Origin: Arthrobotrys musiformis
Taxonomy: Eukaryota > Ascomycota > Orbiliomycetes > Orbiliales > Orbiliaceae
Length of the DNA: 64,000 nucleotides
Reading direction: 5' to 3'
NCBI GenBank assembly: GCA_036971715.1
Contig: JAVHJL010000007.1
Coordinates: 2,232,001 to 2,296,000 of the forward strand
Of the stretch, positions 22,620 to 33,953 are shown in pieces (the first letter of the stretch is position 1; each line of letters begins with the position of its first letter). Both the position numbers and the translations under genes were made by a program. The notes under the pieces are model-generated. The model saw only the letters and a list, made by a program, of their open reading frames with translations, was not told the origin of the DNA and made no database searches.

Positions 22620-24768
22620 GGTTTTATCGATTGGAATTCATTAATCGTAAAGGGTCCGGTTTATATCGGCGAAGCCTGACGGTTGAAAAAGGAATATAGG
22701 GATCCTGGAGTTAGCTTCACAGCTTTGATATTTGATTTTTGTTTGTGTTGAAGCTGTTGTTTATCAACAGGGCCTTCCGAGGATCCGAGGTCTTGGCGGC
22801 AACGGGGCTTTAGCGAATCACAATTTATTTCTTCAATTACTCAATATGGTTAAAGTGTATCCTGATTAGGCAATTCGGAAATAATCATGAAAATGAAACA
22901 GCTCCAACGCGGATTCCAAGATTTGAACGGCATCCGCTAGGATACCCTTCTGCAAAATGCAGTGCCCGATACATTCTCAACGCCGACATCGAATCCGACT
23001 ATAAACATGTACCCACCCGTCTCCAGTTTGTACCAGTACCTGCGGGAGCCTTCACTCATAGAGCAAGAAGCCCTCACAAGTTGATCAGTCTAGACTGTTG
23101 ATCACATTAATCCCAAAACCTAAGAACCCCCCACGGAACTTGATCTTACGACGCCATACGACGTCGCACAAGTCGGTACCACCTGACGCTTCTATCTTTT
23201 TCGGAATTTTGATATCCGGATGTCTTTGATGATATCATCAGTACTACAATACCTTTCTAAAATAATAATATAAAAAAAGTGAGAAGAATCAAGGTTCAGG
23301 ATGTGGAAGGGGTGGTATTGCGTCGTTCTCGGATTTGGTATCAGTATAATAGAGACAACCGAAAATCCCGAGCTTGATTCTGATGTTAGTACCGGGAACA
23401 AGACCGATGTTAGTATACATAACCAGTCTAAGAATCATACGGTCTCGATCCCAGGACCCCACCGGACAATAAGTGTTTTTACAATCCAAACCAGCCCAAA
23501 ACATTTTTTTGCCACAGGAAGAACGGAATTGAAAAAACAGGGCTCATGGTCAATTTGTATTATAGACACCGGTACTCGCAAAGGTGGCTGATCCACGGCG
23601 GTTTAAGTTTTAGAGAATAGTAGCGTTCAGCTGGTATAGATTACCCGACCCGTTACCCACAACTTTAGTTGAATTCCCCCCTCTCTATTTATCATAAAAT
23701 ATGTATATATACAAGATGAGTATAACCAATCGAAGGGCAAAACGGGTTAACAAGTTTCTTCTCGAATCTACCAAAGGAAATAATTCCAGCAAAAAGCCAT
23801 TTATAGCATCTCGATAGCCCAGGTTTGGTCACATAACGTATATAACCCCAGTTCCACAAAGTTTTCACATCGGAAGACAAAATACGAGTTGGAATAATCC
23901 TACCTCTCAAGATCTTTTATTTCCCAAAGAGAAAAGAAAGGAGGAAAAAAGGATACGAACGACTCACAAAAAGTATTCGTGATAATGTTAATTCAAATCG
24001 TCTCATACCGTACGTAAATACATGTGATCACAGCTACGACGTCGTATAGCTCGGGCTCTACAAAGCCACCGCGATAGCTACAATACCTCGTAAACAACCC
24101 CGTAAATTCTACCCCGGAAAACCCAACCTAACAAGCTTAAATCCCGTCCGAACCGAGATCAATCCACATACCCTTCAATTTATAATCCCAAATCGCGAAT
24201 ACCGCCGCACACCCGCAGCCAAAAACCAACCCAATAGAGCAGCCACCTCGTATCCGTATAAGCCCCGAACCCCGCAGAGCCGCATCGGGAAGCTATCCAC
24301 CCCTGTCCGGCCGATCAATTATTCCAACGGCGTAGTAAAATGCAACACGGTTTTTTATCTCCGCCTAAACTCCAACCCCGAACTTGCGAAGCTTGTTATT
24401 ACAGATTGGGTAGTGCGGTAAGGCGGGGATTGGGCACGGAGTATGCGATTCGATCTATCTGGGGTTAGCTTTATTAAAAACTCGTATTTTATTAATTTTT
24501 GGATTTTTAATGATGGGTGGGTTTTGTAATGGGTACGGGGATCGGGTGGTATTTTGGGTTCCGGCTCGTACGTCGGTTTGAATGTGTATGGTCTCGTAAA
24601 CCGATGGATGTTGTATATAAACCGTCAATACAGACATCGTGAGAATCAGAATATCAGCATCAAATACCAATATCCACTCCAATCTAATTACCAAAGCCAA
24701 TCCAACCTCTCTCATAAATATATATTTAAAAAAATATATTTTAAAAAATATATAAAAATAACAAAAAG
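22620..24768. other. Intergenic with an orphan cysteine-containing frame
   Basis: Separates the DUF3405 gene from the dehydrogenase. A minus-strand frame at 23289-23504 encodes 71 residues with a protein-like pattern (CKNTYCPVGSW, TNIGLVPGTN, FGCLYYTD), but no start, signal peptide or upstream exon could be fixed. The last 60 bp before the dehydrogenase start are almost pure A/T (24716-24768). The composition flips from A/C-rich to G/T-rich near 24400 and back near 24610. Confidence 0.4.
24716..24768 (+). promoter_or_regulatory. A/T-rich leader with TATA-like runs
   Basis: Immediately upstream of the dehydrogenase ATG the sequence consists of repeated AAATATAT and TTTAAAAA units, ending in AACAAAAAG before the start codon. 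Its position fits an A-rich 5' leader and core promoter. No specific factor site is claimed. Confidence 0.4.
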
Positions 24769-25557
24769 ATGTCAAACTCAACCACCAAACTCGCAAACAA
24801 AAACATCTTAATCATCGGCGGCACCTCAGGCATCGGTTTCGCCGTCGCCGTCGCCTCCCTAGAACACGGCGCAAAAGTAACCATCGCCTCCTCCTCCCCC
24901 AAAAAACTAGAGTCTTCCTTATCCCGCCTCAAAACCTCCCACCAATCCCTCTCCCACAACCTCTCGGGAACAACAATCAACCTCTCCGCCGCAGACGTAG
25001 AAGACCAAATCCTCGCCGCCTACAGCTTCGCCACAAACAACGGAGAAAATAAGCTAGACCACGTGGTAAACACCGCCGGTGACTCCTTCTCCCTCCCAAA
25101 ACTCGAGGATGTAACCGCAGAAGGCGCCGCATCCGTCGTCACCGTCCGGTACATCGGTAACCTCCTCCTCGCCAAGCACCTAAGTAAATTCATAAACATC
25201 TCCCCGGAATCATCATTCACCACCACCAGCGGGGCTAACGCCGCCAAACCCGGCGACGGGTGGAGTTCCATCATTGGAGTTGCTACAGCGGTTGAAGGGT
25301 TAACCAGGGGACTGGCGAAGGACTTAAAACCCGTGAGGGTGAATTGCGTCAGTCCCGGTGCTATCAGGACTGAGCTTTTCGATAGCTTTGGTAGTGAGGA
25401 GGTGGTGAATGCGATGGTGGAGAAGTATAGCAAGGCGAGTTTGACGGGACGGATCGGACGGCCGGAGGATGCGGCGGAGAGTTATTTGTATGTTATGAAG
25501 TGTGCTTTTGTGACGGGGCGGACGCTGCAGGTTGATGGGGGGTATTTGCTTGTTTAG
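24769..25557 (+). CDS. Short-chain dehydrogenase/reductase-like protein lacking YxxxK
   Basis: Single-exon 262-residue Rossmann-fold protein of the SDR superfamily. The nucleotide-binding glycine motif GGTSGIG is at about residues 17-23, VNTAGD matches the NAG motif (about 101-106), and VNCVSPGAIRTEL is the segment after the catalytic helix. VTGRTLQVDGGYLLV closes the protein as in classical SDRs. The catalytic Tyr and Lys are absent: the segment that should read YxxxK is WSSIIGVATAVEGLTRG. Some fungal SDR groups share this degenerate site, so it may bind NAD(P)H without classical catalysis or use another mechanism. Substrate is unknown. Third codon positions switch sharply from A/C to G/T about two thirds of the way through. 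Confidence 0.85.
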   Translation: MSNSTTKLANKNILIIGGTSGIGFAVAVASLEHGAKVTIASSSPKKLESSLSRLKTSHQSLSHNLSGTTINLSAADVEDQILAAYSFATNNGENKLDHVVNTAGDSFSLPKLEDVTAEGAASVVTVRYIGNLLLAKHLSKFINISPESSFTTTSGANAAKPGDGWSSIIGVATAVEGLTRGLAKDLKPVRVNCVSPGAIRTELFDSFGSEEVVNAMVEKYSKASLTGRIGRPEDAAESYLYVMKCAFVTGRTLQVDGGYLLV

Positions 25558-27872
25558 ATGTATTTACTATTCTCTTTATGAGTTCGTGGGTTTGACACTT
25601 TGGAAGCAATGAACGAGTATTATATTTTCTATTCAGGATTGGTTAGTGAGGTACCAATATCATATCAACTTCGACCCGCAGCCGTCTGCACCGTATTTGT
25701 TGTATTTTAGAGCGGCATCCTCATGTCTTCCTCAATAGTATCTCCAAATTGAATATGCAAGTATCAAATTAGATAAGGTTAGGTAATTATCGACTAATTG
25801 CAGGTCTACCCACGAGATGCCTACAGCTATAGCACCGGGTATCATCATCGTATATAGTACGGAGTAATATAAACCCACCGGACCGACCCGGCCCCGCCAA
25901 AATGCATCCCAAAATATCAAAGCCTCTCCTTTAAATATCATCCGTTCCGCCAATTACAGGGAAAAGAAACCACCCCCACGCAGCTACGACAAGCAATCAA
26001 CTAGTTAGATCCAGTCCGAATTCCACCCGGGCAAGCCAGTACAGCATCTCCATTACGCCGGCCGACGGCATATACTTCCGAATTCCCAGTATCCCACCCG
26101 AACCCCCTCATGCCGAAAAAAAACTAAAACAAAAACGAGAATTTATATTAAATAAAAGTCGGGTTCAAAAAGTCTGCGAGGCGTATGACCTGTTTGGAAG
26201 GAGTGGTTTAGCGCATTGACGGGGCGGCATACCTAGTGCGCACCGAATTTCGTCGGTGCTCATTAATATTATGCATTAACTATTCCTCGAATCGAACATC
26301 TTGGATTTATGCAGGAGAAGCTTCGACCAGAGCTCATTGTAGGAATTAACCTATAGTCCCAATCGGAGTATACGTTCTGCTACCGCATTCAGCCGTGTAC
26401 TACATCTATCACGATCTCACAAACCCCACCGAGTAAAAATCATATCGCAATAAATTACGTTTCCAGCTCAATATAGTAATACCGCCCCGCAGAATAAACC
26501 CTCCCACAGGAGCGTCAAGCTACAAGCGACGAGTATTACGTAAGAGCGTATCTGCGAAAGAAAGAAAGAAGGGCGTGGAGTTGAGATGTTTGAACATGTT
26601 TGAACGTTTGGCAGGGAAGCCCAGGCCAACGGGCCAGGCTAGCTAGTTAGTACCTAGCTAGACCCGGCACCCGACGAAAAAGAAAAACGGAAAGAAAGAA
26701 AGGAAGAAGGAAGAAGGAAAGAAGAAGGACGGGAAAGAAAAAAAAGAGTCGTGTGGGCGGCCTCACACGACACCAAAAAAAAATCCGGTTCAATTCGTTG
26801 GGTTCGATACAATGCCCCCATGCGTGTCTGCCATCGGTAGAGTACGTATCATGAAAATATCAAGTCATAGAGACAGATATATCAAATAGAAAGAGAAAAA
26901 AGAAGAAGAGGCCCACCAATCCGCAGCTCCCCACGGCGCATGTGCGTGCCCTGCATCGGTTTATAATAGCTTCTGTCAAGCTGCTGTGGTCCGTATGCGA
27001 GCGAGTGTAATGTACCCCTGAGCTCCAGAAGTAGAGTCCATCGGATCACATCACATCACACGAGCTAGTTTAATTCTCCAGCCTATAACATCCAAACCCA
27101 AATAGCCTTTCGCGAGGAGGTGGAAGCAGAAAAAGGTGCATTTGCACATGCTAAATTGGACCTGGAACCTCTCTTTCCTTTCAGAGAGCAATATAATAGG
27201 CGGTGGTTGTCCCCAACAAAAGGCAAATTAATTGAGATCCCCAGACTTTTCTGCACGAACGGGGTTTAAGGCGATATCGCTGGTGGATCCCTGGTTCTGT
27301 GCATCCACAGACATACACACATACATATAGTAGTAGTAGTAGCAGTAGCTCTGTGAGATGTGCGTGTGTCTGTGGAGGCAATGTTAATCGTCCGTGGGAC
27401 GAAATGAGAGCCTCGTAAGCTGGTTTGAGTGGTCTCGTGCGCACTGCATGGAAATATATAAGTATATATATACTCCAGAGCCTTCCCCGGCTCACACGAT
27501 CACGATCTCTGCTCTGCCCCGAACCCGAGTCTCTGTCAGTCAGTCACTCAATTCATTCACGAGCAGTGGTTGATACATACCTACAGATATAAGTACAGAT
27601 ATAAGGTCCGTTGTAGTAGCGCGGGTACCGTTGGAGCTGGCTGATATTAATATTAAAAGCATTTAGCCTTCTTTATCATCGGCCTCTCTGCTCCACCCTC
27701 CTCTTTCCTCTCTTCTCATCCTCCGCCCCTCCTCTCGACTTCAATCCTCAATCCTCAGTCCTCTCCACCATCATCTCTATCTTTTAAAATTTTTTTAATT
27801 TTTTTCTATTTTTTTTTTTTTTTTTTTAATTTTAAAAAATTGTTGGCAAAAAGTAAGGAAGAGAGAGCCAAA
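25558..27872. other. Intergenic: 2.3 kb between SDR and EKI1
   Basis: No supported gene. It includes a purine-rich GAAAG/GAAGG run at about 26677-26750, a short palindromic CTAGCTAG pair at about 26639-26661, a TAG/CAG trinucleotide run near 27329-27348, and a poly(T) leader just before EKI1. Composition is A/C-rich around 25860-26130. Confidence 0.45.
27783..27840 (+). promoter_or_regulatory. Poly(T) tract in the EKI1 5' leader
   Basis: Nearly pure T with a few A bases, ending about 30 bp before the EKI1 start codon and preceded by a long C/T-rich stretch (about 27690-27780). Pyrimidine tracts of this kind commonly precede transcription starts in filamentous fungi. The role here is inferred. 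Confidence 0.4.
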
Positions 27873-29339
27873 ATGTGCGACGAAGAACCCTTAACCTTCC
27901 TGCCCCTAACCTTCTCCCAGGCCGACGCAAACGCCTGCGCAACTCATCTCATCCTGACCCTCTTCCCGCACTGGGACCCCGCCCATCTCGACTTCATCCG
28001 CTTCACCGACGGCATCACAAACACCCTGCTCAAATGCGTCCACAAGACCATCTCCCTCGACCCCGTCACCGGTGCCGAGAAGGTCTCAATCGACGAGAAT
28101 GAATCCGCCCTCCTCAGGGCTTACGGCAAGGGCACCAGCGTCCTCATCGACCGTGGTAGTACGTATATACCAACATACCCATTGAACAATGGACAGTGAA
28201 CAAAGAAGCTAATATGCAGAACAGGAGAGTGCCAGAACCACTTCTACCTCGCCCTCCACTCCCTCGCACCACCGCTCCTCGCCCGCTTCAACAACGGCCT
28301 GATCTACCGCTTCGTCCCCGGCCGCGTGACCTCCCCAGCCGACCTCTCCCTCCCAAAGGTCTACACCGCCGTCGCGAAGCGTCTGGGTCAATGGCACGCA
28401 AAGATCGATACCAAGGGCCTGATGGACGCCCTCGACCTCATGGGTCCCCGCCGTCGTATCTCCCCGGACAGCGGTGTGCCAGAACTAGTCTACGACGACC
28501 TCGCCGAGAGCGACGAAGAAGCCTTCCTCCGCGAGGGTGGCAGCATCAATGGTGAAAATGAAGAAAAAGAAGTCCTAGAAGAAGAGAAGGGTATCAAACC
28601 CGGCGAATCAGAACTCTGGCTTACCCTTCAAAAGTGGATCCCTGCCCTGCCTGAGCATTCACCCGAGGAAATCGAGCTAAAGAGGGTATTGAGGGCCGAA
28701 TTGGAGTGGATCGAGGATAGCACCGGCCTCCGTGGCCTCGGTGAGATAGTATTCGGTCATTGCGACTTGCTCAGCGGGAACGTCATCGTGCTCCCTAAGA
28801 AGGAGAAGAGGACCGGGTTCTGTCCCGCCGACATTGGTAGTCCCGAAGACCTCCAAGTCACTTTCATCGACTATGAGTATGTCTTCCCCATACACTTTCT
28901 AACAATTCAATCTTTACTAATTATATATATTAAAAAAAGATACGCAATCCCCACCGAACGTGCCTTCGACATCGCAAACCACTTCTCCGAATGGACCGGC
29001 TTCGACTGCGACTACAACCTAATCCCAACCTCCCCCACCCGCCGCTCCTTCATCAAATCCTACCTCGAATCCTTCAGCTCCTTCAAAACCACCGAAAAAA
29101 CCCAGGAAGTAACCGAAGAAGAAATCGAAAAGGTCATGAAGGAAGTCGACAGTTTCCGTGGAATCCCCGGTTTCTACTGGGGTGTCTGGGGATTAATCCA
29201 GGCCACCATCTCACAGATCGATTTCGACTATGCCGCCTACGCTGATTTGAGGCTGGCGGAGTATTGGGACTGGAAGAAAGCCTTTTTAAACGAAGAGCGA
29301 GAGGAGAGTTTGAGAGAGAGGAGGTGGTTGAGTTTGTAG
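27873..29339 (+). CDS. EKI1: Ethanolamine kinase
   Basis: Phosphorylates ethanolamine with ATP, the first step of the CDP-ethanolamine branch that makes phosphatidylethanolamine; a cytosolic enzyme. Three exons in phase (27873-28158, 28225-28876, 28940-29339) give 445 residues. Motifs include RFTDGITNTLLKC (N-lobe, nucleotide contact), GHCDLLSGNVIV (Brenner's phosphotransferase motif with catalytic Asp) and TFIDYEYAIPTERAFDIANHF (choline/ethanolamine kinase motif with metal-binding Asp). The ATG chosen, at 27873, is the first in frame after the poly(T) leader. An acidic loop (EENEKEEVLEEE-like, about residues 170-195) is inserted before the catalytic core. The layout and the IPTERAFDIANHFSEW signature favour ethanolamine over choline kinase. 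Confidence 0.87.
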
Positions 29340-30950
29340 AACCACCCTCTTAACTCACATACACACATTCTTTTTCTCCAGCATATTAGTCCCCGAGACA
29401 GGGTACCAAACGGAGTAAAAAGCGAATCACCATTTTCATTTTTCTCATTCATTTTCAAACCTCATTTTTGCCTTTCTTTCTTTTTCTTTCCACAGGCGTT
29501 TCATGCTGTTCTCAACAACAACGAGTTAATGTCTAAAGATACCCCCCCGCAACCCTTTCATTTCCTTCTCTCTTTCTTCCTTCTCTGCATATCACAATCA
29601 AAAACTTCGCAGCGCATTTGCTTTGGAATAAAGTCGTTTGTCAGGATCGGAATCCTTATCATGGAAAAATTGTCTTTCTAGCGATGGACGGATGGGTGGA
29701 TTTGGGTGTTCAACAGACCGGGTTTTTAACTTATGAAAGGTGTATGTTACGAATATTATGAATGCAATTCAATCAATCATGAGGTCAGTAGCCACCGGTA
29801 GATATGGTGAGACAAAAAAGGGTATATATACCACATACCACTGCACCCGGTATCAATACCACCCCCCATCCCACTAAAAAGTCTCACTTACCCAACATCC
29901 AGCCCCATGGATCGAGTACCCCTCCGGTAGATAAAACCGTGTCCTTAAACACCCCGTTGAAACTATACGTATATACATCCCGCGCGGTTATCGTGACAAC
30001 AATCCATCACATCACATCTCATCACATCACATCCTCGTAATAATATAACTAAGTATCTATATAAAGTGATAAACTGCGGGGTCAATGACTCCATCCCCAT
30101 CAAAAGGCTACAGTATCCAAACCCCCATCACTTACTTAATTAATAGACCACAAGTGCATCACACCTCCTCCATCAAAAGAAGACGGTCCCCGTATGCCTA
30201 GTCAAAATCGCATCATGTACATAATCACAATCAAAACCAGGGCACTGCTATCACTGGTCTACTAGACGGCAGCACTAAAGCGCTGCCAATAAGTAAAAGA
30301 AAGAAAGAAGTCTATAAATTACCATTCCAAACCACGAATCAAAGCATAGCAAAAACTAGATCATACAATAGAATCCAAAAACCAAACGTGACCACTTCCA
30401 CCTAATCCTCTTCCCTCCAAACGAGAAAGCAAGGAGAAACGCACAGCACTAGTCGTACTGAATTCGAATTCGATGAAAAAAAAAACTAGTATAGCAGATA
30501 AAAAAAAAGACAAAAGCAGCACCGCAAGCTTTCGATCCATATAACGGAAGAAGAAAAAGTGGCAAGGAGAGTATGATCAAGCGGAGGGGTTAATCAAAAG
30601 GAGGGGGACGGTTCAAGAATTGAAGAAACAAAAAAAGCTTGTAATTATCTTTATCTTCCCTTTTCCACTTCAAAAAAAGAGAGCATAACAAGGTATATTA
30701 AAAAAAGGCAATTGGCTGAGTTAACAATCTTTTTCCTTTTGACCCCCCACTCCACCCGTTCCTCGAACAAGAGCCCGTCTAGTGCTTTTTTTTGTTTGTC
30801 GTTTCGTGGTCGTCAATATCTCGTTCATCGTGTGGTAGAAATCTCCGAGGAAGAAGAAAGAGGAAGATGGAAAGCGTAGGCGAGAGAGAGAGAAAAATAA
30901 AGTTATGTAAGGAAGAAAAGCGAGAAGAAAAGAGCCGAGAAAGTCTAATT
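29340..30950. other. Intergenic: convergent 3' ends of EKI1 and ARF1
   Basis: Downstream regions of two converging genes. A short array of TCACATCACATC units lies at about 30003-30031. Polypurine and poly(A) runs occur at about 30470-30560 and 30620-30720. No coding exon or RNA gene is supported. Confidence 0.5.
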
Positions 30951-31953
<1,003 letters not shown>

Positions 31954-32481
31954 CTTGACTGATTTTAAGCCCAAACAAGGGTAATCCCGTTAAATCAAAA
32001 AAATAGATAGAAGATTTTATTTTAGAAAAAGACTGTTGAAGAGAAAAGGTAGGGCCGGTTAGCTCGGAATTAACCCCCGAAGTTGTGATAAGGGAGGAAA
32101 AAGGAAAGGAAGAGGAAGAAGAAAGCGTGGCAGGAAAAAAAATTGTGATGCGACTGGATAAAACAGCTGGCCAGGGCCAAATAACAAGGAGGCCAAGCTG
32201 GCGACACAGGAGGGATCCTGGGCTGTGTTGGACGACGACGACAGGTGGACCTGAAACCAAGAGCCTCTCAACGGGAACGGACAGGTCGGCCAAAACGACG
32301 AAGGAAAGTACGCCTAGGATATAATAAACGATAATAATGATCGTGCGTGCTGCGGCTGCCGATGCTATATCAAGCTGACACCCAGATAGGTAAAGAAAGG
32401 GGCGTTTATATTCCTGCAATGGGAAAAACGACAACGGAGAAACTCGAAGGCGAGCTATATGTGAATGACGACAGGAACAAT

Positions 32482-32531
32482 ACAGCAGCAGCAGCAGCAG
32501 TAGTAGGAGCAGTGGCAGCAGGAGCACAGCA
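32482..32531. repeat. CAG/CTG-rich microsatellite
   Basis: A pure (CAG)5 core continues as TAG, GAG, CAG and GCAG variants over about 50 bp. It lies about 530 bp upstream of the ARF1 start codon. Confidence 0.8.
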
Positions 32532-32684
32532 GGACCGATGAAGCGATTCACGAGAGAAAGGGGAAAGGAAGGTAGAAGGAGATCAATAAACGGACCAGAT
32601 AGGATGCAGCTGCAGCAAGCGATTCGTGATGCTGAAGTCGTCAACGGTGGCCGGTGGCGATGGCGTACCAGTGGATGGATTGAT

Positions 32685-32742
32685 TGATGGTGGTGATGGT
32701 GGTGATGGTGGTGATGATGGGTGATGGATGGGGGTGATGAGG
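32685..32742. repeat. GATGGTGGT minisatellite
   Basis: Tandem nine-base units of GATGGTGGT, about four copies, decaying into GATGATGGGTGATGG. Located about 730-790 bp upstream of the ARF1 start. Confidence 0.8.
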
Positions 32743-33953
32743 AGAGAGAGAAAAGGAAGAGAAGGGAAAGGTGAAGTTAATTAAAGGTCGAGGTCTTCCT
32801 TGGTAGGGCAGGTAACTGCTCAGTCGTTAGGGGGAAAGGTTAAAATGCCAGCAAGACAGTAACAGGACGACTCACCCGGTCTCCAGTCCAGTGCCTGTCA
32901 GCTCGAAAGCACCCGACACGACAACGACAACACTTTTTTCAATGCAAATCAGGAGAACCACTGCTTCTATTACCCTACATACTGTGTACACTCTACTACT
33001 ATATTACAGGTAGGTGGTATGCTATGTATGCACCTCGAGGTATGTGTCTGTCTGTGTAGGTCTCAGGCAAAAGGGAAAAAAATCCTGTTCCTTTTTTTTT
33101 TTTCTTCGTTAGCTTCTCAGGAAGGGGTCTTGGAACAGATATAACGTGATTGGTAGACCGGCGGACCCCGTGCATACGCTTGGAATCTCTGCTATCATAT
33201 TACCTCTGGGTTAGCCTCCAAAAGCGCATCTCAAGCACCCTCTCCATCATGACCAAACTTGAGACACCTTTCCCGCCGGAATACGCACTCGAATGCGTAT
33301 ATCTTCAAAAAAGATACTCTGTTATCATCGAATATATCATGTCATTCGAGATCTAGACACCGTGGAGATAAAAAATCTTTTGATATTGAGACTCTTGAAG
33401 CTTTATGATATGGTATGACCGCTGCGTTGTATGTTCAGCTCTTCGCAACGCAAGTGGCCAAACGCCCTCAAACCCGGTCTATCAATTTCAGTATACCGAC
33501 CCCCTCGTATATCCGGATAATAAAGACATCCAATGCCTCGTATCGCAGAATCAATCTTCGATCACTTTCAAGATCTCGTCTCCAATTTGCGAGAAAGCTC
33601 AGGGAGCCTAGCCAGAATACAACATACCCCAACGCAAGTCCTAGTTACTTATCTACAGAGTCAAGAATATCAATCGAATATGATGATATAGTTTCGAAGT
33701 TCTAATATCTCGAGCTACATGCATAGGCCCTCAAGTGATAAACCTGACGCCAGAAGATTGTTATATTGTCCATCCAGTCGGCCTACGCATATCATTAGTC
33801 TCCACCCCCGAATATTATCAAATGTAAAACACGCCAGACTGGGTATCCAAAAGAAACACCGACCCCATCTCGCAAATATCAATCCAAATCCCCATATCCA
33901 TCTGCCCCCTAGACCTGCGACCACCCTAAACCTTCATCTAAATGCAGGAGCAT

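Larger units (their letters stand above)
31954..33953. other. Intergenic: ARF1 promoter and MED1 3' region
   Basis: 2 kb upstream of ARF1. It contains a CAG-rich microsatellite (32482-32531) and a GATGGTGGT repeat (32685-32742), both within the likely 5' leader or promoter. A long stop-free minus-strand frame covers about 31730-32644, but it overlaps the ARF1 first exon and intron and has no family features. Confidence 0.5.

Noticed and set aside
28196..28555. Arg/Pro-rich + strand frame
   Set aside because: Shifted frame of EKI1 exon 2; the ethanolamine kinase motifs fix the correct frame.
30003..30031. Short TCACATC tandem array as a CRISPR-like or telomeric repeat
   Set aside because: Units are directly abutting with no spacers and do not match the TTAGGG telomere repeat; it is a simple microsatellite. 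CRISPR is not expected in a fungal nuclear genome.
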